A stretch of 10,471 nucleotides of DNA from an uncultured Saprospiraceae bacterium (lineage in GTDB: Bacteria > Bacteroidota > Bacteroidia > Chitinophagales > Saprospiraceae): NCBI GenBank assembly GCA_938044055.1, contig CALIQO010000157.1, positions 1 to 10,471 of the forward strand. The letters run 5' to 3'. A program made the translations under genes and the position numbers. Numbering within the stretch: the first letter of the stretch is position 1; each line of letters opens with the position of its first letter. Positions 1 to 6,546 of this stretch are shown piece by piece. The notes under the pieces were generated by a model. It saw only the letters and a list, made by a program, of their open reading frames with translations, was not told the DNA's origin and made no database searches.

Positions 1-1820
1 GAAGTTCCTGATAATCTTAAGTCTCCTTCTAACCTAGTTATCTGTAGATTCCCTTCTATAGATATGTCTGCATTATCGGTGTTCATATGATAAGCAATAC
101 CAGGTCTGTGATAACCGAAAGTCCGTACATAGCTATTAGAAAGATCTGAGTTCAATACCAATCCTCCTAATAAATCATCGTAGACTTCTCTGATTACATC
201 GTCATTGATATTCTGAAACCGATAATTCAATTCTAAAAACTTTCCGAATGCAAGTGGCTGCACATATGATGCTCTAACCTGGTAGGTATTCTGTTCTTCA
301 TTCTGTATCTGCTCTTGTAGAATATTCGTAGTAAATGTTCGAGCCTCGTCTTCTGGAAAAAACTCATTGGTACTTAGTAGTGCGTTTTCCAGATCACTTA
401 CTTGGTCATTGTAATTTAACTGAAGCGAAATAGATCTTGGATTCTTTTTCCCGAATTTTTTTCTGTACAGAATTCCACCTCCTAATCGATGATTACCGCC
501 TTCATTTTCAAGCGAACTTATTCCCTGGTTCTCTACTACAGTTCCACTGCTTAAGATCGTTTCATTGCTGCTGGTAAGGTCAGCTCTGTTCAAGTTAACA
601 TTTGCCGTAAGGCGGATATCCTGAGAAGAATCAATCTCTAAATCATATCTGGAAGCAACTCTGTGGTTGATGTGTCCAGATTCTTGTAGTCCATCTTCTT
701 CTGTAATACTCGTAGATCTTCCAGTGATAACATTCTCAGCAGTTGATATACGATCTGTGGTGTTATCCACATCATTGATAAAGTAATTAAAACTTAGCTT
801 GGACTTAGCCGATAGATCATGATTAAGATTAAGCCCTCCTGCAAGGGTGGAAACGAAACCATTGCTCAATCCATTATTGACAGAAATGCCACTATTTCTG
901 CCTCTACCGAAACCTCCCATGCTGCTCATAAAGCTTACATAATCACCTGTAGAGAAACCCTGCTTATTGATGTTATTAAGATTGCCGATAAAGCTCATTT
1001 GAGTCTGGGGACTGAACCTATTAAGCGACAATGTACTTTCGTATCTCGAAGAGGTACCATAGGAAGCACCTATATTACCGAAGTATCCATTCTTGTGTGA
1101 CTCCTTCAACTCTAGATTCATGGTTTTCGTTCTCTCGCCATCATCTACTCCCGTAAATTCTGCCATATCAGATTTCTGGTCGAAAAACTGAACCTTATCT
1201 ATGGCTTCTGCAGGAAGGTTCTTGGTTGCAATCTTAGGATCATTACCGAAAAATTCTTTCCCATCAACAGTTACCCGCTCCACTTCTTCTCCCTGCGCTA
1301 TGACGGTGCCATCATCTTCTATTTCTACCCCTGGCATTTTACGCAATAGGTCTTCTACGACTTCGTTAGGTTGTGGTTCGAAAGCAGCAGCATTGTACTC
1401 TAGTGTATCTTTCTTGACTACTATAGGTACCGATTCTCCTTCTATGACTACTTCATCTAGTTCATTGTCTGCTTGAGTCAACACTACCCTCTTCATGTCG
1501 TACAACTGCTTATCGCTGGTCAGTGTTATAGGGTATATTTTCTGATTGTAGCCTAGGTAGGAAATCTGTATATCGTATTTTCCTTCTTGCAATCCAGATA
1601 TCTTAAATTTTCCTTGACCATTGGTCAGAGAAAAACCAGCCATCGTGGAATCTGCTTTGTATATAGCTACGACCGTAGCACTTACGAGTTCTGTACCGTC
1701 TTTATCATAAATCTCACCTATTACATCTATCTTCTGCCCGTAAAGGCTAAATGTACAACAGGTGATTAATGATAAAAGAAGAATTCTTGCGTGGTTAATA
1801 ATCTTGTTATTATTCTCCAC
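1..1820 (-). CDS. TonB-receptor-like outer-membrane beta-barrel protein with carboxypeptidase-regulatory domain (C-terminus cut by window edge)
   Basis: An outer-membrane protein of the Bacteroidota carboxypeptidase-regulatory/plug/beta-barrel class (OMP_b-brl_3-like). The frame stays open to the window start, giving 606 codons; the last part of the barrel is missing. The chosen start is a GTG at 1820, which yields a good signal peptide: charged MENNNK, hydrophobic residues 12-26, then LYG|QK. An in-frame ATG at 1859 would add 13 residues in front of it. Residues ~29-115 resemble a CarboxypepD_reg domain (YDKDGTELVSATV, then the ISYLGY strand). A plug-like segment follows (LLRKMPGVEIEDDG near 158, VDGKEFFGND, DKVQFFDQKSDMAEFTG). 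It ends in DDGERTKTMNLELK instead of the usual GGIINIITK. Beyond ~residue 240 it is Asn/Ser-rich barrel sequence with alternating strands. It overlaps the GLPGLI gene upstream, so the two are probably translated together. Substrate, and whether TonB drives it, cannot be told. Confidence 0.85.
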   Translation of the reverse strand, partial: MENNNKIINHARILLLSLITCCTFSLYGQKIDVIGEIYDKDGTELVSATVVAIYKADSTMAGFSLTNGQGKFKISGLQEGKYDIQISYLGYNQKIYPITLTSDKQLYDMKRVVLTQADNELDEVVIEGESVPIVVKKDTLEYNAAAFEPQPNEVVEDLLRKMPGVEIEDDGTVIAQGEEVERVTVDGKEFFGNDPKIATKNLPAEAIDKVQFFDQKSDMAEFTGVDDGERTKTMNLELKESHKNGYFGNIGASYGTSSRYESTLSLNRFSPQTQMSFIGNLNNINKQGFSTGDYVSFMSSMGGFGRGRNSGISVNNGLSNGFVSTLAGGLNLNHDLSAKSKLSFNYFINDVDNTTDRISTAENVITGRSTSITEEDGLQESGHINHRVASRYDLEIDSSQDIRLTANVNLNRADLTSSNETILSSGTVVENQGISSLENEGGNHRLGGGILYRKKFGKKNPRSISLQLNYNDQVSDLENALLSTNEFFPEDEARTFTTNILQEQIQNEEQNTYQVRASYVQPLAFGKFLELNYRFQNINDDVIREVYDDLLGGLVLNSDLSNSYVRTFGYHRPGIAYHMNTDNADISIEGNLQITRLEGDLRLSGT

Positions 1821-2553
1821 CTCTCCTTCGTTTTCCAAACCTCGAACCTCTATCTCCATACAGTTCTTTCATCTCTTTCCGTTTCTCCTTAGATAAGGTT
1901 CTGAATTCTTCTCTAGTGATTTCTTTCCCTTCTGTAGGTTTTTCGATGGCGTTTTCTACAAGCTCCTTACTTATAATATTAGCTGCTGATATTACTCTAG
2001 TACCATCATCTATATCTACATGTAGTATGAGGCCAGGAAGTCCTGAAAAATCTTCAGGTCCTGTAGCTACTGGAATCATCGGTGTAAACCACACCTCTAT
2101 GTTACTGGTACTATCCTTATGCACAGCTTGTTGACATAGGTAATCTCCGACTTGTTTACTCTTTCCAGTAAATTGCCACTTATACGTTTTTTTATCTCCT
2201 TTAATTAAAAATTTCTTCCCAAAGAAATCCTTACTCTCAATCATCTCTCCTGTAGAAATGGAATGAAATACTTTATCATTTTCTTGATTCCCTCTTCTCC
2301 TCCTTCTTCTGAATTCATTGTTTTCTTCTTTTTGCTCACGAGGCTTATTGCTATACATAGAAACTTCCTGATTAAAAAGCAATATATGGTTAGAGGTTCT
2401 ATACTCAGGAATTCTGTCTTTCATGGCTTCCATCTCAGGAGGAAGGTTCTTATGGACATTGAGTTTAGATTCATAGAGGATTTCTCCTTGATTGAATTGT
2501 GCAGAGAGGCTTGCAGTGGAGGCAAGGAATAGCACTAGGAATATGTTCTTCAT
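1810..2553 (-). CDS. GLPGLI family protein (exported)
   Basis: A 247-residue secreted protein carrying the family's signature: GLPGLI itself at residues 171-176, within FSGLPGLILHVDID. Residues 1-18 form a signal peptide with cleavage before QFNQG, so it should act in the periplasm or at the cell envelope. The molecular function of the family is not established; members often sit beside TonB-receptor-like genes, as here. Other family-like segments are the early strand GEILYES, the VGDYLCQQA segment near 135-143 and WFTPMIPVATGPEDF just before the signature. Unusual parts are a run of six arginines at 82-87 inside a charged linker and a basic tail (RGSRFGKRRRGGE). The gene ends 11 bases inside the receptor gene that follows, and starts 78 bases after the tetR stop. 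No convincing -33/-7 promoter is visible in that gap, so it may be transcribed from the tetR promoter. Confidence 0.92.
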   Translation of the reverse strand: MKNIFLVLFLASTASLSAQFNQGEILYESKLNVHKNLPPEMEAMKDRIPEYRTSNHILLFNQEVSMYSNKPREQKEENNEFRRRRRRGNQENDKVFHSISTGEMIESKDFFGKKFLIKGDKKTYKWQFTGKSKQVGDYLCQQAVHKDSTSNIEVWFTPMIPVATGPEDFSGLPGLILHVDIDDGTRVISAANIISKELVENAIEKPTEGKEITREEFRTLSKEKRKEMKELYGDRGSRFGKRRRGGE

Positions 2554-2631
2554 ATTGCGATAAGTTATTTCTTTATGTTAGGACAGAAAAAACTTAAGAA
2601 GGTTTAATCGGGATGAGTAAGCAAGACTAAA

Positions 2632-3333
2632 CTATGATAGGTTGTTGTTTTCAAGTTGGTCCTGCATCATATTATTACTCAATAAGTGAGATGCAAGGTT
2701 TAGGTTGAAATCTTTTAAGTTAGTCAATCCTACATTAAATAATGGAGCTGGAGATTCTCCTGATGCAGCGATAAGCTTGACATAACCTATAGACATTGAC
2801 CACCCAAATAGTGTCTGGAACATAGGATCGATCCTATTGAGCACACTTCCATCCTTCTGCCCTCTTTCAATCTCTCTTGCTGTCAACTTAAAAGGAAGGT
2901 TCTGGATACCTTGTAACTTCATGTAATAGATGCTCTCCTTAGTTGCTTCTGTAAGCTTGGTTTCATCCATACCACCAGAAGTAGATCGTATCATGGCGAA
3001 GTAGTCAAGCAAGACCTCAGAATATAAATAGTTGTCCTCACAGAAATTCATAAACGATTCAAGTACAGCTATACTTGAATCCAATCCTGGGGCTGTCTTA
3101 TTTTTTTCAATTACCCTATAAAATTCATCTATAAGCAATTGTAAGGACTTATACGTTATGGCGAGATAGAGATTCTCCTTACTCTGGAAGTAGGAATATA
3201 AGGTGACTTTAGTTATCCCTGCTTCAGCAGCAATATCTTCCATTTTCGCATTTTTGAAGCCAACTACTGCAAAAACCCTTTCTGCCGCTTCGATAATATT
3301 GGCTTCTTTTATAGCTCTTTTAGAATCTTTCAT
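2632..3333 (-). CDS. TetR/AcrR family transcriptional regulator
   Basis: A DNA-binding repressor of the one-component TetR type, 233 residues from the ATG at 3333. The N-terminal helix-turn-helix is clear: IIEAAERVFAVVGFKNAKM, then EDIAAEAGITKVTLYSYFQ, then SKENLYLAI, covering about residues 13-60. The C-terminal two thirds are helical and variable, as expected for the ligand and dimer domain, and give no ligand hint. A GTG at 3360 would extend the protein by nine residues. The ATG is preferred because it fits the usual short N-terminus of the family, and because the TACCTTTG promoter element at 3374-3381 would leave the GTG almost no leader. The gene is divergent from the small membrane protein gene at 3449 and in line with the GLPGLI and receptor genes, which are its likely targets along with itself. 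That regulatory link is inferred. Confidence 0.9.
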   Translation of the reverse strand: MKDSKRAIKEANIIEAAERVFAVVGFKNAKMEDIAAEAGITKVTLYSYFQSKENLYLAITYKSLQLLIDEFYRVIEKNKTAPGLDSSIAVLESFMNFCEDNYLYSEVLLDYFAMIRSTSGGMDETKLTEATKESIYYMKLQGIQNLPFKLTAREIERGQKDGSVLNRIDPMFQTLFGWSMSIGYVKLIAASGESPAPLFNVGLTNLKDFNLNLASHLLSNNMMQDQLENNNLS

Positions 3334-3352
3334 AGATATTTTTAAAACTTTT

Positions 3353-3364
3353 GCATGCACATGC
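3353..3364. promoter_or_regulatory. Perfect inverted repeat, candidate TetR operator
   Basis: GCATG-CA-CATGC, two 5-base arms around a 2-base centre. It lies between the putative -7 element of the tetR promoter and the tetR ATG, overlapping the expected start of the transcript. TetR-type repressors usually bind palindromes at such positions in their own promoters. No second copy was noticed elsewhere in the window, so the assignment rests on position and symmetry only. Confidence 0.4.
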
Positions 3365-3373
3365 GGAAAGAGA

Positions 3374-3381
3374 CAAAGGTA
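3374..3381 (-). promoter_or_regulatory. Bacteroidota -7 promoter element for tetR
   Basis: Reading leftward the bases are TACCTTTG, an exact match to TAnnTTTG. The transcript would start near 3368 and give a leader of about 35 bases to the ATG at 3333. No TTG of a -33 element is seen at the usual 17-23 base spacing, so the promoter is incomplete or depends on an activator. Confidence 0.5.
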
Positions 3382-3448
3382 AGCATTAAAAATTGATGTT
3401 TATTTTCATTTTTAGGACATTAACTTGCAAATCGAAATTAATTTCTGA

Positions 3449-3808
3449 ATGATGAAAAGAATATTAATTATAAACTCGATCCTAGAAATCACAGGGGGGA
3501 TTTCATTAATCGTATTCCCACAACTGTTATTCTTAAATTCAGAATACGACACCGTAGATGTCAATTTGTCGAAGATGTATGGCATAATAGCCTTTCTATA
3601 CGGGTTGATATGTCTTATTATATATCGGTTCGGACAGGATGAAAAACTAATTAAGTATTCTGCTCTTTCTGTACTGGGCTTCCATGTTTTTATTTCATTT
3701 CATCTATACGGCATGCTACAATCAGGTGTTATTAATCATATCGGGCCTCTTGTTACACACATTGTTATGGTCGCGTTATGCTTTATCATTTATTTAAAAT
3801 CTATCTAA
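3449..3808 (+). CDS. Small integral membrane protein, unrecognised
   Basis: A 119-residue, strongly hydrophobic protein with about four membrane helices (roughly residues 5-27, 40-61, 68-90 and 95-117) joined by short loops such as RFGQDEKLIK. It should sit in the inner membrane. No catalytic or metal-binding motif stands out and I do not recognise the family. The start is the first of two consecutive ATG codons (3449 and 3452). It is transcribed divergently from the tetR gene across a 115-base intergenic region and could therefore be under the same repressor; that is inference. A second small four-helix membrane protein follows 49 bases downstream, but with its own promoter-like element. Confidence 0.72.
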   Translation: MMKRILIINSILEITGGISLIVFPQLLFLNSEYDTVDVNLSKMYGIIAFLYGLICLIIYRFGQDEKLIKYSALSVLGFHVFISFHLYGMLQSGVINHIGPLVTHIVMVALCFIIYLKSI

Positions 3809-3844
3809 TTCAGCTGTGGAGTGATTTATTAAAAATTTAGATAT

Positions 3845-3852
3845 TACCTTTG
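3845..3852 (+). promoter_or_regulatory. Bacteroidota -7 element, possibly driving a leaderless transcript
   Basis: TACCTTTG, an exact TAnnTTTG match and the same octamer as before tetR, ends only five bases before the ATG at 3858. A start site 4-6 bases after the element would fall on or next to that ATG, so the mRNA may have almost no leader. No clear -33 TTG is seen upstream. Confidence 0.45.
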
Positions 3853-3857
3853 TGGTT

Positions 3858-4262
3858 ATGCGCAATACCACACTAGCTGCTTTTATTCTAGTAGGAGGAA
3901 GCTTGCTATTAATTGCTTCTCCTGTACACTGGTTTATGGGTAATAAAATGCTAGGCAACAAGCTACTAGCAACCAATACCAGCACTGAAGTAATTGATTC
4001 TGTTCAGTGGATTTGGAATTTTCTTTCTATATCGATGGCCCTGCTAGGTATATGGGGAATGTTCATTGCTGTTTCTGCTAGGAAGAATCTAAGGTATGTC
4101 AGGAAACAAGCGCTGTCACTAGGAAGTGGTCTTGTCTTATTCGGAACATGGGGCGCTTTCAAACCATTTTTTAATCCACACTTGGCTTTTTTTGCACTAG
4201 TAGGTCTCTTGATTCTTGTGCCTGGTTTTTTTCTCTCCAAGGAGCAGGGGCCCTATAAATAG
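3858..4262 (+). CDS. Small integral membrane protein, unrecognised
   Basis: A 134-residue hydrophobic protein from the ATG at 3858. A GTG two codons earlier (3852) overlaps the TACCTTTG element and is less likely. Four membrane helices can be drawn: about residues 6-26, 48-71, 84-102 and 106-125, with a basic cytoplasmic loop (SARKNLRYVRKQ) between the second and third. Trp residues cluster near helix ends. No known motif is seen and I cannot assign a family. It resembles the 119-residue neighbour in size and helix number but not obviously in sequence. It lies between that gene and an ECF sigma factor gene 134 bases downstream, all on the same strand. The separate promoter element suggests it is not simply part of the upstream gene's transcript. 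Confidence 0.72.
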   Translation: MRNTTLAAFILVGGSLLLIASPVHWFMGNKMLGNKLLATNTSTEVIDSVQWIWNFLSISMALLGIWGMFIAVSARKNLRYVRKQALSLGSGLVLFGTWGAFKPFFNPHLAFFALVGLLILVPGFFLSKEQGPYK

Positions 4263-4279
4263 TTGACCTTAAGAGCCTC

Positions 4280-4324
4280 GCTGCTTGTCCATTCCAGATT
4301 TAACTTCTAATTACGAAAAGCAGC
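4280..4324 (+). terminator. Weak candidate terminator stem
   Basis: Arms GCTGCTT (4280-4286) and AAGCAGC (4318-4324) could pair as a 7-base stem with a 31-base loop, followed by TATTTT. It lies just after the 134-residue membrane protein gene and before the sigma factor gene. The long loop and short T-run make it a weak candidate. Confidence 0.25.
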
Positions 4325-4355
4325 TATTTTCCGTTAAAGTCGTTATAAATACATG

Positions 4356-4379
4356 TTCGGCTTCGAAATGTGAAGCGAA
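4356..4379 (+). promoter_or_regulatory. Hairpin in the leader region of the ECF sigma factor gene
   Basis: TTCGGCTTC (4356-4364) can pair with GAAGCGAA (4372-4379) around a 7-base loop, with one bulged base. It ends 17 bases before the sigma factor ATG. It has no T-run behind it, so it is not a terminator; it could be an operator or a structure affecting translation. A near-match to the -7 element, TAATTTTC at 4385-4392, lies between it and the start codon. Confidence 0.3.
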
Positions 4380-4396
4380 TCTTGTAATTTTCTGTT

Positions 4397-4963
4397 ATGA
4401 ATATCGCATTAGATCTTTCAAAAGGTGGTGAAAAGGACTACATCCAAGCGTGTATGCGCAAGGAAAAGTGGGGCCAGAAGCTATTGTATGAAGAGCATTA
4501 TAGCATGATGCTTCCAGTATGTCTGCGGTATGCTAATGGGCATGATGATGCACTAGATATTTTACATGAAGGTTTTATTAAAGTTTTCAGGCACATACAT
4601 AAGTATCAGCCTGGAACTTCTCTTTCTTCTTGGATTAGAAGAATAATGATCAATACAGCTATTGATCATTATAGAAAACAATCTAGAAGAAGGGTAGAAA
4701 ACTTAGATACAGCCTACACGGTGAAATCATCAGACCCAGATGTTATCAGTGCTTTAAGTGCACAGGAAATTCTAGAATCCCTTCAATTGTTGACGCCTGC
4801 ATATAGATCAGTCTTTAACTTGTACGTAATCGAAGGATTTGCACATAAGGAAATTGCAAATATTTTAGGTATTACGGAGAGCACATCGCGCTCTAATCTT
4901 GTTAAAGCTAGAAATAAATTAAAGCAGATTCTACAAGTGAAGCATGGAAGAAAGAGGTTTTGA
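4397..4963 (+). CDS. ECF-type RNA polymerase sigma factor (sigma-70 family)
   Basis: A 188-residue extracytoplasmic-function sigma factor that should redirect RNA polymerase to a specific regulon. Region 2 covers about residues 30-100: LLYEEHYSMMLPVCLRYANG, then DDALDILHEGFIKVFRHIHKYQ with the core-binding and -10 recognition helices, then SLSSWIRRIMINTAIDHYRKQ. A linker of ~30 residues leads to region 4 at about 118-178 (LQLLTPAYRSVFNLYVIEG, then the helix-turn-helix FAHKEIANILGITESTSRSN and LVKARNKLKQIL). Regions 1.1 and 3 are absent, as is normal for the ECF group. The gene overlaps by 20 bases the one for the membrane/beta-barrel protein downstream, an arrangement typical of sigma/anti-sigma pairs. 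Regulon and inducing signal cannot be read from the window; a promoter recognised by this sigma factor was not identified. Confidence 0.93.
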   Translation: MNIALDLSKGGEKDYIQACMRKEKWGQKLLYEEHYSMMLPVCLRYANGHDDALDILHEGFIKVFRHIHKYQPGTSLSSWIRRIMINTAIDHYRKQSRRRVENLDTAYTVKSSDPDVISALSAQEILESLQLLTPAYRSVFNLYVIEGFAHKEIANILGITESTSRSNLVKARNKLKQILQVKHGRKRF

Positions 4964-6467
4964 TCATATAATTAAGTCTAAATTAGAAGAGGTCAGTCGC
5001 ATGGATACACCTAGTGACTGGAATACTTTCTATGAGCAGTATTCAGCTGAATTAAATGCTCCAGATATTGATGGTGGTGTAGTTTCGGACTTTGATTCTT
5101 ATATTAAGAGTAAACTATCTGATATTGCTGTCCCAGCATCCACAGGTTCTGACTGGAATGCATTCGAAGCCATTTATAGTGATAGTCTAGGTGATGAGGA
5201 TGATGCTTTCGATTCTAGTTTATCTGAGAAGATCCAGGCTCTAAAGACTCCATTTAACTCAGCTCACTGGGTATTGCTTAAAAAGAGATTAGAAAGAGAA
5301 GAGTTTATTAAGACTAATGTATATTTTTCTAAGATTGCAGAATGTGCCATCGTATTTTTAATCTTATTCACCTTCCTTAATATCTTCCACGACTTGCCGC
5401 CTGAAGCGCTAAAGAACCGTGATTATGCATATGCTACTAAGGATGATGTTGCATCACTGACTAAACAGAAACCAATATTAATAGAAGATGCTTCTACTAG
5501 TAGGTTTTCTGAAAAGAAAATTGAAAAGAAATCTACCTTATCGATTAACCCACCTTCAAGAACAATATTCTCAGAAACAGATTTCCGATTTATCCCGGTT
5601 ATCAATAGAAGTCTGAGGGTTACAGTAAAGAATTCATCTGCTTCTATAATGACTGGTCATGCAGCAGATAAAACAATAAAATCTTCTAGATTTATTGCCG
5701 TTAATTCCCTTGAGAATTCTGTAGCACTCCTTGATGGGCCTAAGATGGATATATATCGCGTTAAAGGACTCGTTACTCCTATGATAGATGAAGACGACAA
5801 TGGAGGTGACAATTACCTAGGCCTTACTCTCAACCCTACTGTCAATCTGGTTTCATCACCTATTGATTATATCAACAACTTAGATGCTTATAATACAGAT
5901 GCCCTAGGAATGGATCTAGGAGTTGTATATGGCTATGAAAAAAACAGAATCGGTTTAGAGACAGGATTGTTTTACGGTAAAAAATCTTACCAACCTAGAA
6001 TATACAATGAAGTAAGTGGGAATTTCAGCGAAGGATATACGAGCTCAAGTCTCAATTATATATCGTTCGACGTATTGCGTATACCTTTCAGCATTAGGTA
6101 TATAGCTTTAAAGAATAAATCTTGGAACTTATATGCTTCTGCAGGTTCTAGTTTTAATGTGGTAACATTTACAGATTATCAGATAGAACAGAACGGTGTT
6201 CCTATCCAGCGTCCATCAGAATTTTCAAGTGTTGCTAGAAATTCTTCATTGAACTATACTTCTGGTGCATTTGAAGGTGGAGAGATACATGATAACTTAT
6301 TTCTAACTGTAGATTTTTCTTTAGGAATAGAGAGTAAATTATCTGAATCTACTTCTATGTTTACCGCCTTATACTATAACAAGCATATCGGACTAGCAGG
6401 CATCGGGCCTAACAATGACCGACTTCACAGTATCGGAATGAATATAGGCTTCAAGAAAAAAATCTAG
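4944..6467 (+). CDS. Anti-sigma-like membrane protein with C-terminal beta-barrel domain
   Basis: A 507-residue protein whose ATG lies inside the end of the sigma factor gene. There is no N-terminal signal peptide. Residues 1-120 are acidic and contain three degenerate repeats with conserved F, K and W: FDHIIKSKL..DWNTF (6-29), FDSYIKSKL..DWNAF (50-74) and FDSSLSEKI..HWVLL (89-112). One membrane helix follows (about 131-148, IAECAIVFLILFTFLNIF), which should place repeats in the cytoplasm and the rest in the periplasm. Residues 150-285 are a polar linker. From ~290 the sequence (LGLTLNP, LGVVYGYEKNRIGLETGLFYG, FDVLRIPFSIRYIAL, LFLTVDFSLGIE, SMFTALYYNKHIG, HSIGMNIGFK) alternates like an 8-10-strand outer-membrane barrel (OMP_b-brl_2/PorT-like). 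Gene coupling suggests that it binds and restrains the sigma factor through the cytoplasmic part. How an inner-membrane helix and a barrel coexist in one chain is unclear; proteolytic cleavage or a non-inserted barrel-like sensor domain are alternatives. Confidence 0.85.
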   Translation: MEERGFDHIIKSKLEEVSRMDTPSDWNTFYEQYSAELNAPDIDGGVVSDFDSYIKSKLSDIAVPASTGSDWNAFEAIYSDSLGDEDDAFDSSLSEKIQALKTPFNSAHWVLLKKRLEREEFIKTNVYFSKIAECAIVFLILFTFLNIFHDLPPEALKNRDYAYATKDDVASLTKQKPILIEDASTSRFSEKKIEKKSTLSINPPSRTIFSETDFRFIPVINRSLRVTVKNSSASIMTGHAADKTIKSSRFIAVNSLENSVALLDGPKMDIYRVKGLVTPMIDEDDNGGDNYLGLTLNPTVNLVSSPIDYINNLDAYNTDALGMDLGVVYGYEKNRIGLETGLFYGKKSYQPRIYNEVSGNFSEGYTSSSLNYISFDVLRIPFSIRYIALKNKSWNLYASAGSSFNVVTFTDYQIEQNGVPIQRPSEFSSVARNSSLNYTSGAFEGGEIHDNLFLTVDFSLGIESKLSESTSMFTALYYNKHIGLAGIGPNNDRLHSIGMNIGFKKKI

Positions 6468-6546
6468 CTTTAGATTTTCATCCACTTACAATTTCATATT
6501 CCTTAATTGTTGTTAAACGATCACCTTTTTAAGTCTAGATAGATTA

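Noticed and set aside
819..1769. Three plus-strand open frames (819-1100, 1201-1476, 1587-1769)
   Set aside because: They run antisense through the receptor gene, whose frame is continuous and gives recognisable domains; their translations are low-complexity Ser/Thr-rich shadows.
1737..1820. Lipoprotein signal (LITC at residues 18-21) in the first receptor
   Set aside because: Thr at -1 is a poor lipobox residue, and the LYG|QK site further on looks like an ordinary signal peptidase I site, as expected for a barrel protein.
1916..2532. Plus-strand open frames opposite the GLPGLI gene
   Set aside because: The minus-strand product has a signal peptide and the GLPGLI signature; the opposite frames show no domain or upstream signal.
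3334..3360. GTG at 3360 as the start of the TetR gene
   Set aside because: It adds nine residues not typical of the family and would leave a leader of only about eight bases from the likely promoter; the ATG at 3333 fits better.
3794..4240. Two minus-strand open frames opposite the 134-residue membrane protein
   Set aside because: They are short, have no promoter or recognisable motif, and lie opposite a coherent four-helix protein.
4385..4392. TAATTTTC as a promoter for the sigma factor gene
   Set aside because: One mismatch to TAnnTTTG and no -33 TTG at proper spacing; not strong enough to list as a promoter.
5423..5605. Minus-strand 60-codon frame inside the barrel protein gene
   Set aside because: Antisense to a continuous coding region with consistent domain structure; no supporting signal.
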